Assembly: GCA_022605425.2 (NCBI GenBank)
Contig: CM061254.1
Coordinates: 124,001-188,000, forward strand
From: Hamiltosporidium tvaerminnensis
Taxonomy: Eukaryota > Microsporidia > Dubosqiidae
DNA length: 64,000 nt
Reading direction: 5' to 3'
Shown: positions 33,000 through 46,085 of the stretch, piece after piece
How the letters are laid out: every line of letters begins with the position of its first letter
Numbering within the stretch: position 1 is the first letter of the stretch
The notes under the pieces: model-generated
Told to the model about the DNA's origin: nothing
Database searches by the model: none
The model's input: only the letters and a program-made list of their open reading frames with translations
Position numbers and translations under genes: made by a program

Positions 33000-35900
33000 C
33001 TTATTTTTGAAATCGTGATTAGCACGTTTTCCCTCATTGGCGTCTATGTGGAGTAAAGGTTTGGGTATATCTCTCGGATTCTAATAGAACATCTATTGTT
33101 TTTTTCAGCTTGTATCGAAATCGGTTTTGACCAGAAGCCTCTTGGCCGATTAGAAAATAGTTTCGATAGTTTTTCTAGTCCCATATAGTAGCTTAGATAT
33201 TCTAGAATTATTTTTATTGAAAATATTCAGAGTCTATTTTATGATTTTAATTTATAATAAGTGTTAATGTAAGCACATATAAGATTATAACTACATTATA
33301 CTTACATACAAAAGTCAAATTTTTTTTCCAAACAGTCGAATTTTCTTTTTATATGTTTGAGAAATTCGAAAAGGTTTAATGAAATAATTCGGCCTAGTTA
33401 GTGTTCCTATCTAATTTCTTTGCTAAAAAATTATGAGGCATTTTTAAATTCCCAGATCGCCTTTGTGTAAATCACCCACGTTATTCGAAACATTTTCAAA
33501 AAAGACTTGATCCGAGCATTTACTAATTTATTTATAGACATTTAGGTGTGTTTATCGTGATTTACGTGACGTGAAGGCATCGAGTTAATTAAGAAATTCA
33601 TCTAGTTTGTTCAAGGATATTTTTAAACTTGCTTCTAAATTATACCTAGCCTTACCAGATGGACAAAAATTTTTTAAATATTCTATAATTTCAAGGCATA
33701 AATTTCTATTTGGAACACCCGTGGATCGCATTGTAACGTGATGATATTTACATTCTTAAGCAATTCTGAAGATAATTGAGACGTAACAACTCATTATTTC
33801 TAGCATAATATAACTTTGAATGAAATTTTTTGCTCTGAATTGTTTCATTCGTCGTGTTTTTCAAGAACAGTCTTTCGTAATGCTTTTTTTAGATCTATAT
33901 TTTATTGGTACAAGATTTTTTTATATTATCACATATATGAGTTATATTCTTCTAGTGGTTGTTTATGTTTATTTTCTAAAAAATTCAAGAATATGGAAAC
34001 ATACTTTCGCTTTACTTTGATTCTATAAAAGACCATCTTTGTTTCATTAAGGCCGTTTCAGGTTTATATTACACTTTGGCATAAGAACCGCCTGATTTAT
34101 AATAGCAGAAGGGCTTGTATTCTATAACCGATAAAATCTGCATTTAAAATCGAAAACATAACAAAATATATGGTTTAACGTAATGCAGCAAATTTTAGAT
34201 ACGAAATAAATTTATTTTATATAATTAGGAAAGAAAGGTTTTAAACAGTTATTAGTCTTCATAGTTAACTTTAAATGACTTCTGCTTAAATTTTCTTAAA
34301 TATTATCTATTATTACTTTCTAACTTAACATAAATTCTTTAAAAAAAAAGCAGAAGTCTGTTCACAACACATTTCCCCAGCTGTGATTTCGCTTTATTAA
34401 TCTCTCGACATATTTCTCGTGTATTTTTATTTGTATCGAAGCTAAAGAAGCTTAATATCATAAATTTAAAAGAATTTTTGGCTATATGAAGTCTAAAATC
34501 TTCATATCGGCCAACTTTGTACATTTACAATGTTGTTTTTAACACAACTGATCGATGCATAACACAAAAAAACAAAAAGGAATGCCATCTCTCTTTATAA
34601 TCTTTTATTTTATCTTTTACGCTTGTTTCTTTAGGACATACCAATAGGAATATCTCACGTTCTTTTTTAGCCCGTAAAAATTTTCCGATACAATCGAAAT
34701 AATTTGATCCTCTTAAAAGCCCTCAATTTCCATGCTAACCTAAAAATTTATTTTTATGTGTATATTATTTTGCAGTCTTTTTTCCTTCCCTCTACCCTGA
34801 AAAACTTTTAAGGCTCTCTTTGTGCCTCTTGAAAACTTCGTAGCACACTTAACAGTGTTTCAGCTTGAATTCTTGCCTGCCAACTTGAAATTACTAATTT
34901 AAACTAACAATTTTTTGTTATATTAAAAATGTTTGTTCTATTGTAGTATCTTTAGTCAAATATTCGCATGTAGACCTCTGGATATTAGATATGTAATCAC
35001 ACATTTAAACCTGTCTGCTTGATGCTCTGTTTCTAGCATTTGTATTTCATAATATAAAAAAGTATAGTTAAAGAAAATTCGTAAATTTTTATATTCAAAT
35101 TACGGATACCAATAATTCCTGTGGATTTTCGGTTAGAAAGCTAATAAAACAGATAAATTCATGAAGCAAAATTTATGGTAAGCGAAACCGATGCAGAAAT
35201 AATGAAAAGTTATTTGGCGTAATATCAACACCCCCTTTCCAATAAGCAGCATGTTCACATTTTTATTAGACAAATCATATAATCGAATCTACAAATTTCT
35301 ATACTTTGCGATGTTAAGACCCTAAAGCAACTCGAAATTTTGTCTTTTTTAAGCTTGGTTCTTACATATATCGAGGTTTTCATAAGCATTTAATATTTAA
35401 TCTACTTAGTTTGAGCCAAGAAATATATCTATACTGTTTAAGTTTTAATAAAATTCTCGCATGTAATTTTAAGTGATTCGTGAAGCAAAGAGTTTTAATA
35501 AGCGATATTTCGTCTAGACATTCGCTTCAAAACTTTTGTCACAGGACCCTCACTCTCTATGTCTTACTTTCGGTAGGATTTGGCTTTTCATTGCGTGTTA
35601 TCTGGTCATAGAATGCCTGCGCAGCCATGATCTTAAGTGCAGCCTCGAAAATCATTATCAGCATATAGAATTACCATATTCACACTTTATTTTATTGCTG
35701 CAATTCAGAGTTCTCATCGTTAATTTACCTTGTAAAAACCTGAGTTTTAACAACTACTTCTCCTTGTTCCTTCTTCAAGAGATTCATACTTTTATATAGG
35801 TATAAAAATAACGTGTCAATAATGCACGCAATGCCGATAAATGACAACTCATCAGAAAACGTGATAAATTTACTCATCTTACATTAATTTTTATATATTT

Positions 35901-36130
35901 TACAGTTCGGTTATCATTTGCCAAATTTTTAATCTCTATGGGGACAGTTTAACCAAGGTTCATATTATAGTATGAGGGACTTACAGACCATTCTATTCTA
36001 GTTTTTTCTAAAGTAAATTTGTACGGCTATACACAAGAAGCTGTCTTTACTTTCGTCTTTTACAGGCAATAATATCAAACAACAATATTTCAGTTAATTA
36101 CCTTTCGAAGAGGCTGCATTTTTGAGATTC
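33000..36130 (-). mobile_element. Decayed R4-like non-LTR retrotransposon, copy E1
   Basis: Heavily eroded, recognised by matching landmarks with the better copy E2 at a constant offset. AAQAFYDQIT at about 35601-35631 corresponds to AAQVCYDEVA in E2 (offset 4390). A reverse-transcriptase active-site relic lies at about 34433-34472 (minus strand, ATGATATTAAGCTTCTT, from an original DDLKLL) within a frame that continues as DTNKNTREICREINKAKSQ; its E2 counterpart is offset by 4372. VNHDKHT at about 33560 corresponds to the KRHNKG box in E2 (offset about 4360). All frames are broken. The 5' limit near 36130 and 3' limit near 33000 are estimates; I could not recognise the C-terminal TWD block here. 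Open frames on the plus strand of this region are shadows. Confidence 0.5.
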
Positions 36131-37112
36131 CTCATATTATTATCAGTCTAATATATGAATCATCATTGCAAAGGATCGGGATATGTGTCAAGGAGGAAAA
36201 TAAAGCTACTTTTACAGATATTGGTAGGTATTTTATAATTGTTATATTTAGGTTAAATTATTTTTTGGCTCACCGATATTTTTAGACGATTTAAAACAAG
36301 ACATTTAAGCTCTTATAAACTATTTTCCGTGATGTTAAAGCCTTTTTTTTCAAGATTATATTTTAGCTTTTCCCTTTTAATTCTACTCGTATTCTTCTAT
36401 TGAGACTAAGATAATTTTATATTTCACTTTTTTTAGAATTTATTGATTTTAAATATCCATAAATCTATCATAAAAATAGAAAAACACTTAAGAGATTGCA
36501 ATAAAATTTAAACCTAGATCTATCACAAAAGAGATATGATATTAGGAATCTCTAGACATAACCAATATCTTTCTAGTATTTCGTATTTATTTTAAGGAAT
36601 TAAGTAAGAATATTGAAAAAAAATCTGGCCACATGCATTTTGCCAATTTAGTCTATAATTAATAAAAATTAGGCAATAAAATCGAATATAGACTCATACT
36701 CCTGTACAGCCTTTTTTTTAATATGATATAATATTATAGTACTTATTTTTTGAAAGAATTCTTCCAATAATTGGATATAAAATCATATTTTTGTATTATA
36801 GAGTAAGATTTCTTTATATCTTTTAAAATATTAAAATAAAAGCATATATTTGAATTTTAAGTTGCAAAATAAGGCTTTTCAAAATTTTATTTCACTATAT
36901 TACATATAAATACAATAATCAATAGATGAAACAATAATAAAAGTATGAAATGTGAGAAAAATTGATTATATTTTTTGGAGAAAAAAAATCAAATGTAATC
37001 TTTCAAACAACTAAATAAATTAATTTTTCTTTTTAAATATTTTTGTTAGAAAAAAGTAATCTGTGAAATAAACTAATAATACGAAAAATAAAATTGATAT
37101 GTAATAGCAAAA
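36131..37112. other. AT-rich spacer between two retroelement relics
   Basis: Very A/T-rich, no gene or repeat seen. Confidence 0.5.
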
Positions 37113-40100
37113 GATTTATTTAATAAATTTCTAGGTTGAAATATTTTATCACGGTTTTATATATTTTCTTCCGCCTTTACACATCTCTATATTATTTTCT
37201 TCTTAATCCGACTCTTCGTTTTTATTTATTGTCGGTTACTTCACTCAGTGCCTCCATCTGAAAACAGAGATGTATTATTTTTATTTTAAAATATTTAACA
37301 CTGCATACTTCATATATTGCATTTTTTAATTGAGATGTTAGTTATTCGTTTATCTCTGCTCTTCCAATGATACTTATTGCCGCTCTTTTCCAGTACTTCG
37401 GTAATTGGTCTCGAATCAAGTTTTCTTTCTCGATTAAAGCAAAGCTGTTAGAGCGTCTTCTTGGGTACTATTGATTAAATCTTTGTTCGTACTTTCATAG
37501 GCATTTGCTGTTTTTGAGTATGATTTATGCTATTTTGTTATAATAACATCCCAGGTCGTAACACAAGGGGTGATATCAACACTAATTTTATATATAAGAC
37601 CTAAATTATTGGATAAAAAGCCATATTCCTAAGTTTTGCAGTTCCAACTATTTCTGCTGTGCATTTTGTAATGTAATTCCTACTCATTGTGTGCTATATT
37701 CTTTTTATTCTTATCTAAAAAATATGTGTAGGGTTCATTCTTTCGGATTTTAACATGGGTTTTATTCTGGTGTAAACGCTTATTTCAACTGCTCGTCCTT
37801 AAGAACTTCTTGAACTGAGTAACTTCTAATTCGTTAAGAAGACTTAAATGAATATTTCTATAGAAGAAGAAGTATGGTGTGCAACCCCTTTATTATGCCT
37901 CTTGGTGTAGTAATGACTGAGCATCTTCCCACATCGTTTAGTCCAATTTATTACTGTTTACTAGATTTATGAACGTGTTTGCCCATACATTTTGCTCCTC
38001 AAATACATTTCTATCCTAGATATAGCAGAAAAATGCTTCATAGTGTGGCTCGATATTCTCTTTTAAAGCCATCATGTTTAATAACTTACACTTACGAGGC
38101 CATTTTTCTTGCTATATATAACTTTAAGGGGGGTTTTCGTTTTTTCATTTTGTTATATAATTTACAAACTGAGCTTTCTTCTAAATTTTTCTTGGTAAAT
38201 TCTTCTTCCAATAAATATTTTACCTATATGAGGCTTTTTATTGGTTCAAGAAGTGATTTATTAGTATTCTCCACCTCGTAGATGTTGTTTTTCGAGTTGT
38301 TATTTCTTTGCTTGGCTTCGAACGTCTAAGTTTATAGAAACATATTTGCATTTTGAAATGAAACACTATATAGCTTCTTACGATTTCGATTTTGGGAAAC
38401 AACAAACGGTATTTAGATATTAGGCAAATATTGATATTGTTTTTTCAAAAAAAGTCCCGCGCATTACACCACCTAACCCAAAGAATTCAGCCTGTCAAGT
38501 TGAACTACTCCTCATTGATAGTTGATAAACGATATCGCATAATGATTAATTTAAGAAAAAAAATTGCGTTAAATCTAGTGGAAAAGTCTTCCGACGCTTA
38601 ATATCGGTTTGCTTCTTACTTAATCAAATGAGAATTGGTTCAAACACCCTGTTATTCTCTATTCCTACCAAATTCTCATAAAAACTAACATTTTCTCACG
38701 TAGAATATCTTAGTTACAATTTATAATGTGCCTAATTCTACTTTTATTTACAATCAAAATGCCCTTTAAAGTTCTTGCATTGGTTATCTATAGCTAAATG
38801 TATAGCTATATATATCAAGAAGCTTAAGATCATAAAATGTGCAAGCGATTATTGGTGAATGAAGGCTAAAATAATGGGTTTTTCGCTTTTGTGTATTTCT
38901 CATTGAGTCTCGGCACAAAGAATCTTACACATAAAAAAAGCAAATGTGAGAAAATATAGCTTGAAATGTCCTCTCTTTATCGTCTTGCTCTAGGTTTTTT
39001 TAGTCTTTATTAAAAGACGATTTTTTATTTTTATATTATCACCTTAGAAACTCTATAATAGAACCAGTAAAATGCCTTCTTTTAGTGCGTCGAGTCAATT
39101 ATTCATGGCTGCTGAGTCTATGGTTTATAACACCAACCAACGGCCTTTTGTATTATATTCTATACACTCTGTTATGAGAAATTTCAGTACAGCTTGCACT
39201 CTTGCTTCTTGTGTATTTCTAACGCTCCAATTGGTTCTATGCAAACTCCCGAGCTTTTCTAATTAAATTTAAACGACTTTTGTTATACCTTGTCGTATAC
39301 CTTTAGATTTTAAACATTCGGGTGATTAAGCTGCCACCAGTGCTTCGTCGCCAATTCTTTTCGTTATCAAATACTTAAGCCACTATAAAACCATAAGCCG
39401 AGGTGTCTTTCGAAACATACAACGCTTTCAATAATATAAATATGTTTGTCAAAGGTTGTTGGTTCCAGATAAAGAATTTATAAACAGTATCAATTCTAGC
39501 AGCCTTCAAATCCAAATGCCAATTAGTGATGCTAACGACTCATTATGTAAAGAGGGATAATCGGAAGATTTTCAGCTATAAATGCAATTAAATAATCATC
39601 AATGACTATTGCATCATTATTTTTCTAACTTATAGACTAAAAACCTACAATTCTCTCGCGGATAACCACATATTTGCAAAAACACAATTAATCGACCTTG
39701 AACAAATTTAACATACGATTTTTCTTTTTTTCATGGATTTTACTTATATAAATCTCAAGTTTTTCAAAATAAATATTCCAGACCCATTATTCTCAACCAA
39801 ATTCACGAACGAAACTTTATAATTAAGTTTAAATAACCTCTTTGTAAGGTTTTTTTCGCGATTCTTGCTTCAAAAAATAAGGCTTTTCATGTGAGTAAGG
39901 CGTCTCTGTAAAATATTTAGGCAATACTTACCTAATAATTACATCTTAATGTATTCTTTCTTAACAAATTTTAGGTTCACTTTATGTGCTACCTCGTCAT
40001 AGCATACCTGCGCGGCTTAAATACTATGCACGCGTTCGTAATCGATTCAAAGACACCTGTTCCGTTATTTTCACCAATTAGTCGATTTATAAGGTCCTAA

Positions 40101-40530
40101 ACCCTACTATCGACCAAGCCTTATGGATTTTATGGTTCTAACTATTACTTTCCTAATTTTCTTAAATAGAATATCTTTGATTATATTCAGAAGTGTACGT
40201 CTCGGGTTGCTTTATTCCTTTGTGTCGAACAGGGAATATAGATCAATGATACAAGCGACATTCCACGCCGCACACATCTTCTGTATTTAATCTCTTCCCA
40301 CTTCATTTTTTGCCAACCTTTTTAATACATTGAGGGATACACCGGACGCCCTTTTCTCATTATAGTATCAGTGGAACTCGTTACTGTCAATTTGAGGCCT
40401 CCTTTTAAAGCTTGTCTGTACTAGAAAAAAAATAATCCGAGGTCGTTCCTTCGAATCGGTTGTTACAGATTGAAGTATTGTCTGCAGTACTATTGACTGT
40501 TTACTTTTAGACATGGGTAAAGTACAGTGA
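37113..40530 (-). mobile_element. Decayed R4-like non-LTR retrotransposon, copy E2
   Basis: Read on the minus strand, pieces of one long protein can be followed with frame changes. A possible start at about 40513 reads MSKSKQSIVLQTILQS, followed by KRASGVSLNVLKRLAKNEVG. Next are AAQVCYDEVAHK near 39995, NWSVRNTQEARVQAVLKFL near 39200 and KGRWLVL near 39140. A YDLKLL relic of the reverse-transcriptase YADD box lies near 38830. TKRHNKGVAHH near 37910 recalls the conserved RHN box of R2/R4-type C-terminal domains. GLIYKISVDI and TTWDVIITK near 37580 and KRAAISII near 37375 are homologous to the relic at 24.6 kb. The 3' non-coding end also aligns with that relic down to about 37113. There are many stops and frameshifts. 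This is the most complete copy in the window. Confidence 0.6.
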
Positions 40531-41797
40531 TTTGTAGTTTAGTACGATGCCTCGCTAGAAACTATATGAGAAAAGAGAAGGGTTTTATTCGGCAAAAGTA
40601 AAGTTTCTAGTTTGTATTATGCATGTATTGTATGTTTAGCTTGATGGTAAACATGCCATTCTTGTGTATAAAGAGAATAAGAAATCCTACAGTGCTTCTT
40701 GGTTACGTTTTTGCATAGCCTTTTCACCGTTATTTATTTCATCAAAGTCGTATGCAGCCTAATTTTCGTGTTTTTTTGTTTTTTCGCTACTAACATTCCT
40801 CCTTACAGCCATAAAAATCCTTAAAAATTGAAGAATTTATCGTATTACAAGGATTTTTCAAAGCGTTCATCCTTAAAAAAATATTGCCATTTTGATATCA
40901 GATATAGGCATACATAATGGAAATAACAATATCGAGAATTCAGATACATATAATAATAAAAATAGATAGATAATTTAAAATTTTTATGTTATAATAGGAA
41001 ATATGCTTAAACAAGAGTAAAGTTCTTTGCCCCAAATCTTCATAAAACTCAATATTATGTTTCGCTTAAATTCTCTACTTGTTTGGAAAAATTTAAAAAA
41101 AATAATTATGAATCCAAATTGAAAATTTTTTCTTTAGTAAGTTTTATTAATCAAAAGAGTAATTGAATTATAATACATTGTAAACTGCTAAAAAAAGACT
41201 AAAATAAATTAATTCCATTCTTTTCATAAGTTTTTATAGTTCTGAATTCGAATAAAAAATTTTAAATGTATATAAAATAATGTTTTTTTTGAATCAATTT
41301 TTAAACTGCTTATGAGATTTTAAAATTCCAAATATTAATTTAAAACCAAAGGCGAAATATAAAATACAATTTCCGGTTAATATTTTGGATTTTAATATCA
41401 ATATTCATGTTATAAAATATATTTCCACTAAATACACAATTTGATCTTAATCAAATAACTTTTATTGTAACATTTATACAATTTTTCTGATCGTCTTATT
41501 ATTTTTCTGAAAAAAAGTCATTGATAAGAAATGTGAGATGTTTTATAGGTTTTTGTTTCTCAAAGTGAACAAAAAAAATTTCATTCTATAAATTAAGAAA
41601 AACGAATACTTCCAAAAAGAGAAATTAATATATTTACAATGTATTTTCAATAAAATATCCCTTATGTTAACATAATATTGTTAAATAACGCATATAAATA
41701 ATTTTAATTTTTTATAAAAAAAATTATAAAATTAAAAAAAGTTAATATAACCAAATTGAGTAAAATTGATAAATATTTTAAAAATGAAAAAAAATGA
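40531..41797. other. AT-rich spacer
   Basis: Nothing recognised. Long A and T runs dominate toward 41.7 kb. Confidence 0.5.
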
Positions 41798-41806
41798 ACC
41801 GTTATA
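41798..41806 (+). promoter_or_regulatory. ACCGTTATA element before a secreted-family gene
   Basis: ACCGTTATA lies 10 nt before the ATG at 41817. ACCGTTAAA stands before the family member at 45605, and ACCCCTTAAA before the one at 5597. Confidence 0.4.
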
Positions 41807-41816
41807 AATGTATAAA

Positions 41817-42328
41817 ATGAAACAACTTTTCATATTATTCAGCATTTTTTTAAGACTATATTGTTCTCAAAACCATCCTTTGTATAAGGAAAATGATATT
41901 TCATTGATAAAAGAATCAGAAGATAGTGAGAAATCAAATACTTCGGAAGCAGTGACGGAACGCCTATTGATGATCGCTCTTCCTATAAAGTGGACAAAAG
42001 CGACACATTACAAGTAGCTAATGATGGAGGAGAAAGTCTTACATAAGCAGAATCACCCAAGCCCAGATCATGGGGGCAAAGATTTTTAGATTGGATAAGA
42101 ATATTGCCGTTCAAACCTTCTTCTAATTCGAATGTTGATACTCGTTCTAATCAAAAAGGTATAATATCTGGTCAAAGAGATAGTCTTTCAGCTAATCCCT
42201 TGACTAATTCTGATAGTCTGCAGCATGGTAGCGATGTAATTTATGGTATTGGTGTTTCTATAGCAATTACTAGGTATAGTTCTGCAGGGTGGCAATCCGA
42301 AAGTGAATATTCCAATACAAGGAATTAA
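41817..42328 (+). pseudogene. Broken relative of the 5597 secreted protein
   Basis: The start MKQLFILFSIFLRLYCSQN parallels MKCISIFLCIFSRFYCSSD of the 5597 gene, including the Tyr-Cys-Ser box and a following Tyr-Lys/Glu-x-Asn. An in-frame ATG also sits three codons upstream at 41808. The signal-peptide frame reads through SEKSNTSEA and then fails. A shift near 41950 moves to another frame (DGTPIDDRSSYKVDKSD) that hits a TAA at 42044, then remains open to 42328 with PSSNSNVDTRSNQ and a C terminus GWQSESEYSNTRN. So there are two lesions, one frameshift and one stop. The body is Ser/Asp/Asn-rich and soluble-looking, as in the intact relative, but it lacks the ETGVD repeat. Confidence 0.65.
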
Positions 42329-45300
42329 GAAGATTTCGTTTGATTAAATATTTGGTGAAAATTCCAGATTTTTTATAATTTTATGATATTTCACTAAAAT
42401 TCAAGCCTTTTTAAGAGGAAAAAAATTATATTCGCTTTTTTATATTCGTAAATTTAACTTTTGATAAAAGTAATCTTATGAGTTGATTTTTCGCCTTTGT
42501 TGAAATACTCTGTAGTAACTTGTGAAATTACAAGACTGAATAGTATTTTACTTTTTAAAGTATTGTGACTGCAAAGTTAATTGTTACCCGAAACAATATA
42601 ATACCGCGAAATGGATAATAAAATTTTTTCGCAAAAAAATAATTTTAAGTTTACTTATCATGATATGTTGATTAAAAATGTACAAAATAGAAAAATAGAT
42701 ATTTTGAATAGGTTAATCTTTTTTAATTCATTAATATTAAATATAAATGCAAAATTAAAAAAGAAATTACACGTTAAAAGCCAGAATTAGCCTGCTTTCC
42801 TCTTATAATTATTATAATATCGTAAAATGAGGTATTATACAAGCATCACGGTTCTCGGCCGAGCGTATTATTTTTTCTTATTTTATTCGCATAGTTTAAT
42901 AATGTCTTCGTGCAAATAGATAAAAATGAAAACCTTTATTGTTTTGTTCGCCTTATCAAAATTTCATGATATTAAATGGAAATGTATTTTGGTATTCTAG
43001 TTAAGATTTCGCCAGAGTTTTAGACTTTGAAATTTAGTTTATTTGCTTTTTGATGGATTATTATCTTTTTTAGAACTGAATTTGTGGGTTTATTGCAAAT
43101 GTTGGAATATTATTGTATTTTTGGATTTTTTATTTTGATAAGCACATTTGCACCATCTAGTTTATAATAATAATAATTCAAATTGTATTGTGGAAGTCTT
43201 TTGTTATAAATATTTTATTTTAACTATCATACTCATAAAATTTGAATTCCGGAAATAATTTCACGTAACTAAATATTCCTATAAATTTAATTTCCAATTA
43301 CGATTCAATTTATTGTAAATTCAAATCGTAATGATATTAATATACTAATCTAATTCACTGTAGTTTTATAAAAAAAAGTATTTTCGAAATACCATAAGTT
43401 GTAGATATATTTTATAATCCATTTCGTCGATTCATCTGTAATCATGTATATTTTCAATATTTTCGAGCTCATCTTTGTATTCTTTTTCAGATTTGAATTT
43501 TAAAGGCGTAACCTAGAGTATTTCTAAATTAAAATAAATTATATGAAAACCAGATAACTTTTCGCATAGGAAAGTAAACAATATAGAACCCGTAACTTCT
43601 TAACAAAAAGCAATTGAATCTTTTATTACAATATAGCATGTTTATTTTTTTCGGATAAGTCAACGTTATAATCATACATATTAGTACAACAATAAGCGAT
43701 TTTCAATATTTAATTTAAGTTAAATGAATTGCAATATCTAACATTCATTTCCGGATCAGTAAAAATTCTGCTCTATCATAGCAAATATGCTTAATACATT
43801 TAATCTTAATTTGTTTTGTTTGACAATTTTACCCAATCAAAATTTTATTCTCAAGAAGCCTTTCACACGAAAGATTACGCAAGAGTATACTTTTCGTTAC
43901 GAAAAATTAACAATCGTACTATAACATATGGCCAACATACGGATTAAACTAAGTAATGCTTCATATAATTGCAATACAAAAAACAATTTCAGGTTATGAG
44001 ACGTTTATTAAATCTTCGTAAAGACGTAACACGTTTATTTAATTTTTATAAAGTGAGGTTTTTGTTATTGAATGAAGTGATTCGCTCTGATAATAATCTA
44101 AATATGCAAGATTTTAGATACCCATAATATTTTTCTATATTTCACTCCGGGCTACGGCCTAGCTATTCTAGAATACGATGATTGGTTCAAAATTTAAAGG
44201 CAAATATTTTTCGTCAACAGATAGCAATTATTTGAAAATTTAATTGGTTATGCTTTTAATAGATTTTCTGTATTTTGGAATATTTGAGACATTTGTAGTA
44301 AATATTTTTGTTCTTTGAAATAATGCTTTTGTTTTCTGATGGAAACAGCATTAATAAATTACTTTTTAAATAATGAACAGTACTTCTCATTCGTTGCCTT
44401 TTCTACTCGAAGAAATTAAAACTTTATAATTTTTGTTTTGGAATTCTAATCAACTAGTATTTAAATTTTTACTTCAAATTTCACCGATAAGTTGTTCTTT
44501 GCTTTAGCTAAGTTTACACAACCAAAACAATGCTTGGCTTGTCTGATATATGTTGCATGGACATGGATTAACTTATTTTTTAACAGATAATTCATCCATC
44601 TAAGATGTAAATTTTGTAATATACTTTTATAGATTGCAATTTTTTTAAAATTTGAAACTATATAATATTATTCTCGCCGGCATATAAATTTACATTCTTA
44701 AAAAGTTTATGTAAGTATTTAATCGCGTGTTATTTATTCTTGAAAGAAATTAAATTATCATAATTCCCATTATCTGTTTTTAAAAAAATCATAATTTATT
44801 CTTCCAGTATTTGTCAATCAGAAAAATATAAAAAAGCAGAGACTGTAATTTTTCTCAGACTTTTTAGTTAATATAAATATCATCAAAAACATATTTTTAC
44901 AAGATGAATTTCGAATAAACGTAATGGTATACCATTGCTTCACTTTGCTAAGTTACTCGCTTTGATTTTGAAATTAGAAATCATAAAAACTGAATCACAT
45001 ATTTTAGCATAGTTTTACGGTGTAGAATTTAGAACTTACTCATTTTCTTATTCCTATCTGTATACTTCTTTTTGAAGATTATTCAATTTTATTAATAGTA
45101 TAGCAATAAATTACAAAGAGATTGATTATATAGAAAAATCTTTTAGTATAACTTATGAAATTATTGTGAAGTATTAGTGAAAGCAGGTTGAAGAGAGAGG
45201 GACAGATAATATATTTTTAAACTAGAATTATTTTTGTAAGTATAAAAATTTTTAAATAATTCGTGTAATATTTTAAAAAAGAATATACATCGTATAAAAA

Positions 45301-45571
45301 AAATAGTTGATGGTTTTTTTATAATAAGCTGAGAAAGAAAAAATTACTCGATGAATTAAAAATAAATTTTCTAAAAATAGAAAATGAAATAAACTAGAAA
45401 TATATTTAAAGAATACAAAAACACGTTTGGATATGAGTAATTAACAGAACCCTGAAATATCAAACTAAAATGCATTTTCTTAAATTAAGAAATACTTTAT
45501 TTACTATAAATAGAAACAACCATCACTCCTACCTAATTTAAATATATTGTATTTTTTATAAAGAAAATAGG
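42329..45571. other. 3.2-kb AT-rich spacer
   Basis: No gene, RNA or repeat recognised. Confidence 0.5.
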
Positions 45572-45580
45572 ACCGTTAAA
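45572..45580 (+). promoter_or_regulatory. ACCGTTAAA element before a secreted-family gene
   Basis: ACCGTTAAA sits 24 nt before the ATG at 45605. It matches the elements before the related genes at 41817 and 5597. Confidence 0.35.
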
Positions 45581-45604
45581 AAATCAGAAATAAAGCAAAT
45601 TTTT

Positions 45605-46085
45605 ATGTTTTTCTATACTATTACAAAAATCTATTGCTCTCAAAATTTGTTTTGGTACAGAAATTAAAGAGTTTTGACAATACAGAGACCTAATGATTTA
45701 GCGAGTTTCAATGGCTCTGAAACCAAAGAGGGAGAAATATTACGGGATAGATCTTCTGATCAATTCGGTACCAAAGTAGAAGATTCAGTGAAAAAGGTTT
45801 TTACACAGAGAATATTGAGCTATAAAACACAAAAATATAAAACCACCGAACATGAGAAATACGGACAAAAAAAATCCAGGCAAAACTATAGATTTTTATT
45901 TCTTTAACATACGAAGAGAATCAGCCAATAAAAATAATTATTGTGTGTGGGAAAATTCTGTTAAACTAAAAAATGAAACCAACCCATCATTTGAACAAAA
46001 AGAAGTTGTGCCAATCACCATATCCTTCGAAATTAAAAAGCAAAATCCTTCTGAAGCTGAAAAAAAAAGAGACAACAAGAACTAA
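45605..46085 (+). pseudogene. Broken relative of the 5597/41817 secreted proteins
   Basis: The ATG at 45605 begins MFFYTITKIYCSQNLFWYRN, which aligns with the leader of the 41817 gene at KIYCSQN against RLYCSQN. The leader is shorter and less hydrophobic. A TAA follows at 45665. The same frame reopens at once and runs to 45907 (SFNGSETKEGEILRDRSSD, Lys/Glu/Ser-rich). Around the A-run at 45866-45874 a second frame takes over (NIRRESANKNNYCVWENS) and runs to 46085, ending EAEKKRDNKN. One stop and one likely A-run frameshift suggest a dead gene; the two long open pieces are otherwise protein-like and soluble. Confidence 0.55.

Noticed and set aside
33816-34028. Hydrophobic plus-strand frames in two overlapping phases
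   Set aside because: They lie antisense to the E1 relic and are best explained as shadows.
35536-35799. 87-codon plus-strand frame
   Set aside because: Antisense to the AAQ block of the E1 relic, which matches E2 and E4 on the coding strand.
37979-39266. Plus-strand frames of 100, 69 and 64 codons
   Set aside because: They lie antisense to E2, where the minus strand carries the matching protein landmarks. The 38392-38601 frame remains slightly doubtful.
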